Below, piece by piece: positions 51,349-64,000 of a stretch of DNA of 64,000 nt. The DNA is from Brachionus rotundiformis (taxonomy: Eukaryota; Rotifera; Eurotatoria; Ploima; Brachionidae): positions 4,199,975 through 4,263,974 of the forward strand of contig JAESIW010000180.1 of the NCBI GenBank assembly GCA_016802295.1, given 5' to 3'. Made by a program: the position numbers and the translations under genes. The first letter of the stretch is position 1. Each line of letters begins with the position of its first letter. The notes under the pieces are model-generated. The model was given only the letters and a program-made list of their open reading frames with translations. It was not told where the DNA came from and did no database searches.

Positions 51349-53838
51349 ATGAATTTTCAAATTGTAAAAAAATACTTTAAGCATCACAAAAAACTTTTTA
51401 TTTTGATCCTTACTCCTTTGATTGCATCGTTATTGCTGATATTTTTCCAAAATAAACCAGCCAAATGTGCATTTGTTTTAATTATCATGTCACTTTACTG
51501 GACTACAGGTTTTAATTCTTCTTCTAAATTGAAAAATTATTTCAAATTTTAAAAGAATGTCTTCCGATTGCAATTACTTCTCTCATTCCAATTGTTTTGT
51601 TTCCACTTTTTGGAATCATGTCATCAAAAAATATCACTAGAATATATTTTCAAGTAAATATTTTTTTGAATATAAAAAACATATTCATTTTAATTTATTT
51701 ACTTAAAGGATATTATAATTTTATTTTATGGAGGTCTTGTAATGGCCAATGCGATAGAAATGAGTGGCCTTCATGAAAGATTGTCTTTAAAAATATTGCT
51801 TCTTTTCGGTTCTAATCCCAAATGGTTGATGCTTGGATTTATGATTGTGACTGCTTTTATGAGTCTGTGGATTAGTAACGCTGCTTCATGCTCAATGATG
51901 CTACCAATAATTAACGCTGTAGTTACCCAACTTGTTCTAAACGAAATTCATAATAAAGATCTTTCAATCAAAGAAAATGGTGTCAACAACAAAGCTTTAA
52001 GTAAGTATATAAAAAAAAGTCATTTATTTGAATAAAAATAAAACTGTATCTTATTTAAAGGCATATCGATGGAAGACTTGGAAAAAAAAGAAGAGAATAA
52101 GCCAAAAAATCAAAATAATCCAAGTCAACTAGAAATTATAAATACTTCACCAAAGGCACGAAATTTATCTACTGGTTAATTATATTTAATTGAAATTATT
52201 TTAGTAATTTTTATTGTTTAGGATTTTTGCTTTCATGTGCTTATTCTTCCACAATAGGTGGTATTGGATCTTTAGTTGGAACTGCTCCAAACGTTCTCTT
52301 GAAAGGTTTTTTGGATGAAAAATATCCCGAGATAGGTCTCAATTTTTTTAGCTTTTCAATGGTCAGTCTTCCAGTTTCATTTATTTTGCTTTTTATTTCT
52401 TGGTTTTGGTTGACATTTAAATGGCTACCGAGAGAACATCTTTTCACTAACAAGTCAAAAAACGAGTCTAATCCAAATTCTTGTATTAGTTCTGTAATTA
52501 AAGCAAAATATGATAGTCTTGGACCAACGAGGTTATAAATTATTATGCAAATATGTTTGTCAAAAATTTTTTCTTTAAAGTTTTCAGCAAAAATGTGTAG
52601 GAGCTATATTTTTGATTTTAGTCTTCTTATGGTTGACAAGAGATATTCAGGGAATGTATGGTTGGGGACTTTTGTTTCATCCAAAGTAAAAAAAAAAGAA
52701 TTATCTTTGATTAGATTTTAAAGCATTGTTTTAATTTAAAAGATATGTTTCTGACGCTACTCCAGCAGTATTAGCAGTTTTTTTTTTGTTTGCCTGTCCA
52801 AAAAACAATATTTTCAAAGGTGAACACTATGTTCATTTAATGGACTGGAAGAAGCTACAGGCTATATTTCCTTGGAATGTTGTATTATTAATTGGTAATA
52901 TTTTGAACAATTTTTTTACAAAAATTATTTTTTTATTCGATTTTGATTATTTTTTAGAGATATAATATTATTAGGATAAGAAATCAATTTTTTTTAACTC
53001 CAAATAATTTTTATAATTAAAATCTATATTATAAAAATTATTATAAGCAAATTTAGATATAAAAAATCGCCACAATATTTTAAAAGATATCAGCTAATAA
53101 GTTCTCAAGCGGAAAATATTTTTATACATATTTAATTATTTAGCGCTATTTTTTACATGTGATTTTATGAAATTTAATTTTTAAAACAATTTTTTGTCAA
53201 TTTTTTTTATTAAATTTAAATTTAAGGAGGAGGTTTAGCAATAGCCGAAGGATTTCAAGTAATTATCAATTTTATCTAAATGAAAAATGATGAGTGACAA
53301 TTTTCTGTAGAATTCTGGTTTATCAAATGTTATTGGTGAATTTATGATAACAATAATGTCTCCTAGAAAGGAAATAACACTTCTCTTGGTAATGGTAATA
53401 TGTGCTTTTGCCACTGAATTTACTTCTAACACATCAATTTCTTCAATTTTTATTCCAATTGTTAACTCTATAGTATTTTAACTCAAAAAATTTTAATCTC
53501 AAAAACTAAAGCATTCTAAAAGGCCATAGAAATGGAAATTAGTCCAATTTATTTGCTTTTGCCTTTGATTTTATCGGTAAGTCTGGCATTTATGTTTCCC
53601 ATAGCAGCTCCAAATAATGCAATAATATTTGCCACTGGTACAGTCCGAATAAAAGACATGGTTTGTTAATTGCTTTCCATTTTATCTTTTCTAATGATTC
53701 ATTTAGATAGCAACTGGCTTAGTAATGAACATTATTGGCTTATCGACTATCTTTTTAGCTGCAAATACATGGCTTAGATTAGTTTTCGAAGTTAATAATT
53801 TTGAATTAAATCTAAATTCAACACGATTTTCAAAATAA
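51349..53838 (+). CDS. SLC13-family Na+/di- or tricarboxylate (or sulfate) cotransporter
   Basis: Eleven exons: 51349-51508, 51556-51653, 51709-52000, 52061-52174, 52222-52531, 52581-52685, 52743-52897, 53227-53258, 53311-53472, 53523-53660 and 53707-53838. They sum to 1,698 nt, or 565 aa, the usual SLC13 length. The family path is clear: ECLPIAITSLIPIVLFPLFG, then GGLVMANAIE; LMLGFMIVTAFMSLWISNAA; GGIGSLVGTAPN; LWLTRD; SDATPAVLAVFFLF; WNVVLLIGGGLAIAEGF; SGLS; ATEFTSNTS; FMFPIAAPNNAIIFATG. It imports dicarboxylate, citrate or sulfate with Na+ at the plasma membrane; substrate cannot be told. The first SNT motif reads SNA; the second is SNT. Exon 8 is only 32 nt, after a 329-nt intron. A charged loop (EDLEKKEENKPKNQ) lies in the usual variable position. 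Intron 1 has a weak GTTTTA donor. Confidence 0.92.
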
Positions 53839-56800
53839 TAAATTTTTCAAAAAACATATTTTAATTTTCAATACCTATTTTAATTTTGAATTAAATTTCT
53901 AGGCAATTAGTATAATTATTAAATTAAATACTATATATTTAGTTGAAGACTAGGCAATAATTTTTTGGTAAATTTCCGTTTTACTAGTTCAATAAGAATA
54001 GAACAGCCTCATGTTCGAATCTAGTCACACATTTCTGAAAAAAAATTTTTAAAATAAATAAGGTAGTAAAATTTTTTTTTAATTCAAGAAAGGAAACTCT
54101 TAAAAAGCTTTTTAATTTTCATTTTATTAAGAAAATTATTGATTTATTCAAAGTATACTTGTATTTTCTTAAAAAATGATAAAATTAAAATTTTTTCAAT
54201 CAGTTTCTATTTTATTTCATTCGTAAGAATTTAATTTTGAGCTGATTTCTAGATTTAAATTCTTCTTAATAATAAATAGTATAAAATAATTTTTTAAATA
54301 TGAGTCTTATTGGAAAATATTTCTAAAAGTAACTGTCAAAATAGTCAATCTAAAATAATTTTTTAGTCATTTTTAATTGAAAAAAATGTAAATATTAAAA
54401 ATCAAGGTTTCACTAGTAAAAAGTTTATGTAAGTAAGGATTAATTAAAAACTGAATTCATTTTAAATTAGTTGAATTCTGATTTTCAGCATTTTCTTTTT
54501 AAAACTTACTCGATTAAATTTTTACAAAGATATTTTCTAATTAATCTGAAATTTGTTTTGGTTTGGTTTAAATAATTAAATTATTAAAAAAATATAAGTC
54601 AATATTTTTTCTGTTTGGTAGTTTTTCCCATTGCATGAGATTAATTTACCATTTCATGTTAGCACAACTGAATTCGAACTTCTAATTTAAAAATATGACG
54701 CAATTAATTTTAGTATTAAATGGTTAATATCAAAATATTCTATTCTGGATCTAATCAAAAATTATTTTTTTCTATCTAAATTTATTTTATTTCTAATTTT
54801 GTTAATCCAAAGCTTTATTTTAACCCAAAAAATAGCTAATATACTAATTTAAGCAAACTTGTCTTATTTACCTGATATTGTCATGCTTTTAGAATTAATC
54901 AAATGAAATTATTTTTTTTTAAATGCCACGAGCAATTGAAGAGTCCGAATCATTTTTTTCTCTAGCTATTTAAATAGTAATTAAAAGCAGAGAGGCTTGC
55001 ATGACTAGTTAATTAAGAAATATTACGATTTAAAATAATTTTTATTTAAAATGTATAATATGTCAATATCAGTTTTCTGCGGCATTCAGATTCATTTTGG
55101 ATCTTAAATTTTAGATTAGAAATTAAAAGCTATGGAACAATTTTCACTCAAGTGGATAAGCTCTCAATTTTCTCATTGACTGACTGGCTGATGAGAAAAT
55201 TTTAAACGGAACAAATATCACATATTTAATTGAAATAAGAAAATTGGATATATATTAGCTTTTTTTTATCAGAATGATAGCACTTAAAACGAATCAATTT
55301 GAGTAATGAATCGAATTGTTTATTCTTATTTGGGAAAATATTTGTCTTAGAGAGTTTGAGAAAAAAAGCCTAGTTTAGCATTATTAGAACATGTTATGTA
55401 CTAAAATATATAAAACCGACAATGTTATCAAATTAATCTTTTTTTTACGAAATAGACTTTAATTGAAAGCACATTTTAGATTTTATATATCTCAAATTAC
55501 GTCAGAAACTTAAGAAGTTATAAAGAACAAAGTGAGAGACCAGCGAAGAGATGCAAGTGCTTGAATTGGAAGCAAAATCAGGATGAAAAGATTGTGTTAT
55601 CGATTTTTTCCCTACTAAAGCTAATTAAGCAATATTTCAATTATTTAAAAAATTTCAAAAAGAAAACTAATTATTACAATTATTATGCATTGCAAAGCAA
55701 AAAAATTCCAGTTAATAATAATGAGTAATAATAGTTAGGATAATAATCATAAATCAATATTTAAAAAATAAAATTTATGTTTATTTGATGCCTTACGTTT
55801 GTAAAGCTTTTACTTCTTAAAATGATAATTTAGGAATTATTTTTAATAAATTAAGCTGAATTATTCAATAATTAAAATGCAATTTATTGAAACTAATAGA
55901 TGAAAAAAACTATAATGGAATCGGTAAACTGTCAATTTAGCACTTAATATAAGCCAATATTCAGGGCTCGACTGATATGGTAAAATTTGATCTGCTTCAT
56001 TATGACAATTAAGTGCGTTCCAGGCAACTATTGCTTAAGTGTCTACATGTTTTACGAATAGATATCTGCAAAGTATTAACTTATTATTTGGTAGAAATTA
56101 TTTTTTAATCTATATTTGTATTTCCTGTCATGTCATATGACAAAAAAATTTCATTTAATAATGCTGACATGTTATGCATGCACTAAATAAGTTAAAACAT
56201 TTAAATTTTTTAACATCTTGGTAATTTCAAAAAAAACTAATTAAGCATTATAAAGGAAATAAATTAAAATCGAATTTTTGGTTAAAAATCAGTCATTGGA
56301 AAATTTTTTTGATTAATTTTTTTGACATAAGTTCTCATTCGAGTTAATTTAAAATAAATCTTAATTCCGACACTTAAAGTAAAATTTTTTTTCAGATGTA
56401 TTTATTAAAATGATTAGGAAATGAAGATAATTAATTTTATCAATCATATTTTTCATTTAAAAAAACATTTATCGTCAATTTTTTTATATTTATTTTGCCT
56501 AGGAGAAATTCGGAGTTTTATCATCTAATTAACCCCTAAGCACTTTGAGTGCTGTTTTTTGATAAATTATTTAAAAAAAAATACCCTATTAGTTAAGTTA
56601 TTGAATAACACAAGAACATATAGTGTTCCTAGTGTTTAAGCGTCAAAAGTTTTTAATTTTAAATAAAAGTAAATAGATGGTAGCTTTTTTGCGCTATAAT
56701 TCACCAAACAATGTTCAGTAAAATGCCAACAGTATTTATTTACATAAAAATAAGCAATCAATTGTATTTTATCGAAATATATTTGGAATAATTTGCAAAA

Positions 56801-59469
56801 ATTTCAATCATTCTACGTAAAATTAATCATAATTACTTGATATTAGTTTTCTAGGACACTTAGCCTTTAATTACAATCGTTATATAGCTAGCTTATTTTC
56901 TAAGATTAATAAACAAGCGATTTTAAGCTTGTGCATCCAAAATCAAGACTTGAAGTTAAATCTTATGAAAAATATAAATCAATATATATGTTTTATTTTG
57001 CATAGAGTCTTATTTTGAATTAATTTTTTTCTTTTTTATCTAATTATTCAGTCATTAAACACATCTATTTGGTAATTATTATTTTAGCCAACATTTGAAG
57101 TTGATTGTTTAATTAAAATATTTTAATTTTCTCTAAGAAAATATTTTAATTAGTTGAATCAAACAAAACAGAATTAGAGAAAAGATAATAATTTCGATAA
57201 TCAAGCTTTTTGATTGTTGATTTCGATTTTTACCATAAAAAAATATTGTTTTTATTCTTAACTATTTAGATATAAAGAAAGTTATAAAAAAATCTTCGCT
57301 TATATTATTAATTAGCCTTTAAATTAGTATTTATGTTAAAATTTGATTCACAGGTGATATAAGGAATTTGATTTATTAGCTCAAGTTAAAACTTAAAAAT
57401 ATGACAAGCATGTTGTTATTTTAGACAGAAATAGTAAAAAAAAAGTATTCAAATAAATAAAATCAAACTAAATTTTATTACGAATCTTTTTTTAGATAAA
57501 AAAAGATAATAAATCGAAAACTATTCTCGTAATTTAAAATCAATAATTTTCAATTCCTATTTCCAGGATTTTTAGTGGTATCCAAACAAAATTTATTTAT
57601 GCTTTATGAGAAAATATTTGTTTAATGCTTAAACTAACCAAATTTAGTATCGTCAGTCATCAATTATGGCTGAGTAAGAGGACGGATTTGGTTAATTATA
57701 GATGTGTTTTATAACTTATGATTTCATGTCTAATAATAAAATTTTCTCAACTTAAAGCTCTTAACTACTTGCGAGTTATTCAATTTATATATTAAATTTT
57801 TTATTTATTTTTGAGATCAAAATTGGCATTTTAATATTTTCAGATGTCTTAGAATGTTTAAAATTCTGTAAATTAATTTCAATTTATTTCATTAACTACA
57901 AGATGCACTCAAGCTTATTTAATTAGCTAATAATGAGCTTAAGGACTTAGCTGGCAAATCAAGGCTACGATATAGCTTATTCAGTTCAGGATCATTATTT
58001 TAATTATATTCAAAATTTAATGTTTACATTTGTATTATATATTTGAAAATAAACTGAGTTCTGTTATTGAATGATATTTTTGAAGGTTATATAACAGCGG
58101 AATTGTTTAATATAATTATATTTTAATTAAATCGAAAATTGATTTTAATTTTTTAAAATAAGGTGTCTATGTAGAACCAAATTAACCAAAATATTTTAAA
58201 ATATTAGAATGACTTAGCAAAATCAATAATTTTAATTTATTTGCCAAAAAAATATTTCATGTTATCTTTTTGTCACATATTTTTATCAACTTAGATTTTA
58301 TTTTAGTAACTACTTAGGCTCAGCCGATTCTATTAAAACTGAATCTTATTATTTCTACAATTATTTTAAATTAATGGTTAAATTTTAATGATAGATTCAT
58401 GAAAATTGGTAAAAGGCAGGAATGTGTGACTAGATCAAGTTAAAAATTTGACACCACTCTAAAAATTTTGAGGAATTAATTTGGTTAATTACTTTTCTAA
58501 AAGAATAGGAGAACAAGACTTAAAATAAATCGGATTAAGACTGTAGTTTACTATATGGGTCCAAAATGAAAATTTGCTTTTCAACTTTTCATTTTTAATT
58601 AAAATTTTCAAATGAAAGGAGAGAAAGGAATAAAGGCAAATCAGGATATTTTTAAAAAAATTCATTTTAGACAGATTTTAATCAAAAAGAAAAGAAAAAT
58701 ACAATTACATTTATAAAGAGGATCGAATTAGATATGTAAAATATCTTTAAATAAACATTTTTATTTGAATTTTGAAGCATTTTTAAATTGGTAGTTCAAG
58801 AATTCATTTTTGATTTTGATTGTAAAGAATTAATTAAATTATCTAATTTAGTCTTAATAAAAAATGATATTTTCATTTAATTTTGAGTAATTCTTTTTAT
58901 ATTTAATTTTTAATAATTTAATAAATCAATTTATTATTAACCGCTGATTGCTGACATAAATTTTTACTCTTTATATTTTTTTGTTATTTTTTTACTCTAG
59001 TAACTTGAGAAAAAAAGGAAATTAAAAGAAAAAACTCACAAATCTTGGTGATCAAAAAAAATATTTATTGTTAATTTTCTCCAATTTCATAATTTAATTG
59101 CTCGTTAATTATTTTAAGCCACAAAACTAAAAAATCAAGCTGAGTTTTTTTTAGAGAAACTCAATCTTACACAAAAAATCATATTCAAGCATGAGTTTAT
59201 TATTATTTTTTGTTTATTCAATTATATTAAAACCTAAACTGCATATATATATCTCTATGATAGGAAAGATTTTTTATTATACGCTCCAAATGAACATAAA
59301 ACTAACAGGATATCCCGGAATTGAACTGCGATTAAAACTCTGATTATCTGTTTGCTTTATTGAATCAATCTAAATTTTTAGATTAATTTTCGTAGATTAG
59401 AAAAATTTGTCAAATTGTTTTATTGTTGTTTGAACGTAATGTAACAATTCCCATATATAATTTAAACCA
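53839..59469. other. Gene desert, SLC13 to innexin
   Basis: 5.6 kb of strongly AT-rich DNA, the longest gene-free stretch in the window. Apart from the tRNA-like fragment at 53980-54030 I see no coding, repeat or TE signal that I can support. Confidence 0.6.
53980..54030 (+). repeat. tRNA-derived (SINE-like) remnant
   Basis: TAGTTCAATAAGAATAGAAC forms a D-arm-like stem (GTTC/GAAC) at 53985-54004, followed at 54013 by GTTCGAATC, a full B box. The spacing is too short for an anticodon arm, so it is not a tRNA gene. It resembles the minus-strand element at 39315-39370. Confidence 0.35.
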
Positions 59470-60939
59470 ATGAGACAAGTACCAAGACAAAAAAGGGCTG
59501 AATTACAGCGGCTGAATAGCATATCAAACTTACGCAACAAACAATTAGCAGGGCATTCATTTTGTAAAAAAACATCAGCTACTGATGAGCCAGATCGAAT
59601 TGAGCACTATGATTTGGAATTGCGACCAACCAAGCTACATGAGCTCAAACTTGGAGAAGTATTGAACAGTGGAGATGGCATGGTATCAGGGTTTTTGGAT
59701 GCAATAACAAAAGCGCGCCACTTTAGACTGAATAACGATGACGATTTTATAGATCGCCTTAGCCGTAGATATTCAGTTGTTTTGTTCATGTTATTTACAG
59801 TTGTTGTCAGTTCAAAGCAATATGTTGGAGATCGTATATAAATTAATAAAATAATTTTTTAATTCTTTAAATTTTTTATTTAAGCTATTTCTTGCTGGGT
59901 TCCGGCGCAATTCACCGGATCACATGTTGAATATACTAATTATATTTGTTGGATATCAAATACTTATTTTTTGCCAATGAAAGAACGGGTACCTGGTCCA
60001 GATGAGCCAAAAAGATCTCACATAAGCTATTATCAATGGGTGCCGTTTATTCTAATGATCCAAGCGATCATGTTTTACTTTCCGTCTGTAGTGTGGCATT
60101 CGTTTAGTGCCAAGTCGGGCTTCGACATTGGAACACTGGTCAAATCTGTAAACAATATGGATCAGTTGAATCCAGAAGTTAGGGAAAAAACACTGCGCTA
60201 TTTGGCCAAGCACATGGACAAAGCGCTAGAGGTGCAAAAAGAGATGAATTCTGGTTCACTTGCTAGATTTACCAAATTTTTGGGAAAATTTTTTTGCATT
60301 ATGTTTGGCAGAAATCAGGGAAATTATTTACTTTTTGTTTATTTGTTTACAAAATTATTATTTATTTTCAATGTTATCGGACAATTGTTTTTATTGAATA
60401 AGTTTCTCGGTAATAAGTACAATATGTACGGCTTGGAAGTAATTTTAAATTTTTTCAACACAACTCGTCGTATGCACACGTCTCATAGTCCCGAATTGGT
60501 CGAGTCACATCGATTTCCTCGAGTGACCATGTGCCATTTTCAAGTGAGAACCCTTGGCGACAATTTACACAATTATGTTGTTCAATGTGCCCTGCCAATA
60601 AATCTATTCAATGAGAAAATATTCATATTTATTTGGTTTTGGCTTGTTTATGTCACTATAGCTTCAATATATGGATTTTTTTTATGGATTTGGTATTCAA
60701 TGCATTTTAATAGAGTTAGCTTTTTAAAAAAATACCTGAAACTAATGGATAAACTAAGCAGGGAAAAATTCGATCGAAAAATGTTTAGAACATTTACCGA
60801 GCAGTACTTGCGCCAAGATGGAGTACTTGTTCTACGCCTAATAGGAAAAAATTCGAACCAAGTTGTAATGGGAGAAGTAATGTCAGCACTGTGGGACAAT
60901 TTCAAGAAAAATCAAGAAGATGGAGGAATATTTGTTTAG
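59470..60939 (+). CDS. Innexin, gap-junction/hemichannel subunit
   Basis: Two exons, 59470-59833 and 59885-60939 (51-nt intron), 472 aa. Family features in order: TM1 followed by KQYVGDPISCW across the splice junction, first extracellular loop with two Cys (ISCWVPAQFTGSHVEYTNYIC), the innexin signature YYQWVPFIL beginning TM2, a cytoplasmic loop, TM3 (LFVYLFTKLLFIFNVIGQLFLLN), second loop with two Cys (TMCHF and VQCALPINLFNEKIF) and TM4. All four loop Cys are present, as needed for docking. The protein forms intercellular channels in protostomes. The N-terminus is about 70-80 residues longer than usual before the segment GMVSGFLDAITKARHFR; the ATG chosen is the first in frame and an internal start is possible. 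Confidence 0.93.
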
Positions 60940-62071
60940 TAGTAGTGTAAATTATGTATAATTATTTGTACTGAAGGGCCTTAATAATTAGAGCCTATCA
61001 AGTCCTTGTCATCATTCAAACCGAGTCATCTAGTCTTAAATGATAATTTTGTCAGGATTTTAGATTAGAAATTTGTAAATAAAAAAAAAGAATCTTTCGA
61101 CTTCATGTCCTCCTGATAATTTGAATTATTTATTTGTTTTTAAAGTTATATTTTGATTATGCAAAATTAAAATATTCAAAAAATAAAATAGTTTAACTTT
61201 TTAGAATTTTTTCTTAATTTATTGGATCATTATCATGATAAGCTTAATATTTTTTTTAATCATTTAAAGAAGGTCAAAGCATTTCTGATTCTAAGTTATG
61301 CATATTGAATGATAATACAGAATTTAATTTATTTTTCAAATATATAAGATAATTTATTTATTTGGCTTTTATTAAAGAATTATATTATTAAATTTTAAAA
61401 TTTATGAAAAAATAAAAAATTTTAATCATGAGCAACATTCGAAAATTTATCATCTTAAATTACTCTAAGACATGAAATTTGCAGGACCAACTAAGTCTGT
61501 ACATTTCTAATACCAGCCACAGATTTTTTGCTAGTGATATTAAAAATCTATTTTAAAGACGAAAAAAAATCACATTTGTTAATGACGACTATTTTATTAA
61601 ATGAGAGTTGCTCTTTTTCTTAAAAAAATATTAACAAAACATTAAAAACTTATTTATGAGTCTATATTACATCTCGTTTAAATTGAATTTTAAAATATTT
61701 AAATTTACTATTTGAAAAAAATGTCCTATTAACAAAATAAAAAAAAAGGGTTAATACAATATTGTTTGTATTCTCTATTTTAAACAATTTTTTTTAAATA
61801 AAAACTGTTGACCTTTTAGAATGATAAAAAATAGTTATTTGAACATCATTTAACAAATATTAAATTAATTTTTTTATCAAATTTATTTTAAAAAAAATTT
61901 TGTTTCAATTGAATAAATTTTAATCTAAACAGATTTTATTTTATGGAATATTTGAACTAATGGATGGAAAAATTGATCTCTCATTTTAGTTACATAAATT
62001 CAATTTCAATTAAAAAAAACATTAACTAAAAATTTAAATAAATAAGTTCAATTGTTGATAACATTAAAAGA
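60940..62071. other. Convergent intergenic region, innexin / fukutin-like
   Basis: AT-rich, holds only the 3' ends of two convergent genes. No other feature seen. Confidence 0.6.
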
Positions 62072-63228
62072 TCATTCTTCATCATCTGGTATAGATGTTA
62101 TGTTTTTTTTTTGGAATTTATTCACATAATCCAAAATTTTTTTCTTCAGCAAGTATCCATTTTTATCATAATACTTGATTGAGCGAGGCCAATCCGAATC
62201 ACTCCAGTTTTTCCAAAACACAACATTTGTCCATGTGTAATTCTTAGATTGGGGTGACTCCCACTTTTTAGGACCATATTCTTTGTCTAAATATTTTACT
62301 GGATCACAAGGTACCATGTATTTACTGTTTAATAACTCTGCCGAACATACTTGGTCAAAATTTGGTAAAAAACGCCTAAAAATAGAAAAAAGTAATATTT
62401 ATTATTTTTCGAATATAATTATTTTTGATTACCTAAATTTATATCTTTTGACTTGATAACCACACCACTGGTGGGTTTGATTAATTTTGTAAACTAAAAA
62501 TACATCAAAGGTAAACTTATCATTAAACAAGCGAAATTCATAACTATCATTGAGAAGTCCCAAAGTTCCCCATAACCTAACAATCTTATTTCCCAGAAAA
62601 TGTTTTTTTATTCTGTCATCGTATTCATGAGCCCATATGGCTATATCAGCATCCTGAGTAAACGGGATAATACCACAATCTCTATACCAGCCGAGCAAAG
62701 TTCCTCCAGCAAGCCAATAATGTTTTCGAAACGATTCCAACGATTTTGAAATATGCTCTATAACTGGTGATATCATATTATTTTTTTTTTGGTCCTGTTG
62801 GTGTTTAACACCCAATTTTTGAATATTTTTTTTTGCTAACTCCCGATTACATTCCAAAAAAACTGAATGACCATATTCAAATAATAATTTATCAATATCT
62901 GATGGTATAAGAAAGTAATTTGATCGCTTATCAACCATTTGTATGAGATTAAATCTAAAAATTGTTTTTATTTTAATAAAATTAGCTATATTTTTCTAAG
63001 GACATACGTATTCAAGGCCCTAGGTCGGTCAGCAAATACTTTATCGCTGTTTTTCACTAGGTAATCGTCACTAGCAATCCATAAAAAGTTACCACGTTCG
63101 TAGACTATAGATACTTGAATAGTTAAACGTTTGCACTCAATATACAAGCTGGTTAATATGTCCAAGTTTGAATAGGCTCCGGAAACTTTAGTGTAATGAC
63201 ATTTTGGAACAAGACTATCAATTAAAAT
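62072..63228 (-). CDS. Fukutin-like LicD-domain glycan phosphotransferase (5' part missing)
   Basis: Three exons on the minus strand, 63228-63008, 62954-62433 and 62375-62072, give 348 aa in continuous phase; earlier exons lie beyond what I can identify, probably past the right edge. The LicD/fukutin core reads HYWLAGGTLLGWYRDCGIIP, then QDADIAIW with the DxD metal site. It is followed by FDVFLVYK and HQWCGYQVKRYKFRR at the exon junction, and a C-terminal MVPCDPVKYLDKEYG. The part before the core (YERGNFLWIAS, then NSDKVFADRPRALNTF) also matches fukutin layout. Vertebrate fukutin transfers ribitol-5-phosphate to alpha-dystroglycan in the Golgi; this one may act on a similar glycan, but the substrate is unknown. 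The N-terminal membrane anchor is not visible. Confidence 0.85.
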
Positions 63229-64000
63229 CTGAAAATAAATTGAATTAAAATAAAATAAAGATTTATTATTATTTAGTAAAATTTTTATCTAAATTAAATT
63301 TTATAATTTAAATTTTTTTAATCGAAAAAATTATTGCAGAGATAGATTTTGATGTGTAATAAAATATCATAAGCTATAACACGGTATTGTGCATAATTCT
63401 TCATGCATAAAATTTTTGCAGAAATTTGCAGATAAAAAATTTAGTCTAAAATCGAATTTTTACTTTTAAAATATGATTCTGCAATAAAATTTTTTGCTCA
63501 AAAATTCTTAAAAAACCTAAGCCTATTTTTATAATAATTTTTGGGTATCATCATTTTAATTTGATCAAATACTTCAATTTGCCTTGTACACTTGATTTTA
63601 ATCAGAAAAAAAAGGCCCCGTCACTTTATTTTCAAAACCCTTTGGTATTTATTGAAAATAAATTAAAAAACATCCTTTTAAAATGAAATTTCTTAAATCA
63701 GTTGTTGATAATAAAAATTAACTGATTCACTATAAAATCTTAACAAACAAATTAAAATGCTTAATCATTAGATATCCTCAGATAGTTAACAATACAATAT
63801 TTTAAAAAATAATGTCTTTATAAAAAAGATAAAATAATATTTAAGAAATATGTTTTATATAAATTTTCATAGTACATTTTAATTTTCTGTGCTATCTTTT
63901 AATGGCATCTTGAAGTTGATGATCAATTAAAAGAGTTTATCTTTAGATATTTGAATTTGATCTTTTAATCTTGAATTAATTTAAAAAATTTTAATGTAAC
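63229..64000. other. Right-edge non-coding sequence (probable fukutin-like intron)
   Basis: No exon could be joined in phase 0 to the acceptor at 63229-63230. The stretch is AT-rich and probably intronic. Confidence 0.5.

Overview
This window is eukaryotic nuclear DNA from an animal with an AT-rich, compact genome. Spliceosomal introns are mostly 50-60 nt (GT..AG), protein-coding genes are far apart, and gene-free stretches are very AT-rich. An innexin gap-junction gene and a gustatory-receptor-like 7TM gene point to a protostome. My best guess is a monogonont rotifer (Brachionus-like), from AT content, intron size and gene style; this is inference, not proven by any single feature.

Layout. 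0.2-2.1 kb (+): a seven-exon gustatory-receptor-like (GRL/7TM ion channel family) gene. 5-28 kb (+): a duplicated array of intronless class A peptide-type GPCR genes in the order A-B-C then A-B-C. The A copies share 1,031 bp that I read as identical. The C copies differ at only a few bases. Both B copies are broken: the first by an internal deletion, the second by one in-frame stop. The spacers between the genes are not homologous. A complete short DNA transposon with 8-bp target duplications (7.4-8.1 kb) and a decayed CR1-like LINE (13.2-13.7 kb) lie in the array.

28.2-32.1 kb (-): KRI1, a nucleolar ribosome-biogenesis factor, in ten exons. 33.6-34.2 kb: a second decayed LINE 3' end of a different type. 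36.4-38.1 kb (+): DCP2, the mRNA-decapping Nudix hydrolase, in three exons. 38.4-39.4 kb: a GC-richer island with a nested inverted repeat, perhaps a retroelement LTR. 42.1-47.5 kb (-): a secreted nidogen-like basement-membrane protein with a tandemly doubled EGF-G2-EGF module and no NIDO domain. 51.3-53.8 kb (+): an SLC13-family sodium/carboxylate transporter in eleven exons. 59.5-60.9 kb (+): an innexin in two exons. 62.1 kb to the right edge (-): the 3' part of a fukutin-like LicD-domain gene.

The genes form no operon or pathway. KRI1 and DCP2 are housekeeping RNA-metabolism genes. Nidogen-like, innexin, SLC13 and fukutin-like are separate cell-surface, matrix and glycosylation genes. The GPCR array is the unusual part: coding blocks are homogenised or recently copied while the flanking DNA is unrelated, and one of the three receptor types is decaying in both copies. 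I reconstructed exon structures by hand from reading frame, splice signals and protein-family continuity. For KRI1, SLC13, nidogen-like, innexin and GRL the summed exon lengths are exact multiples of three.
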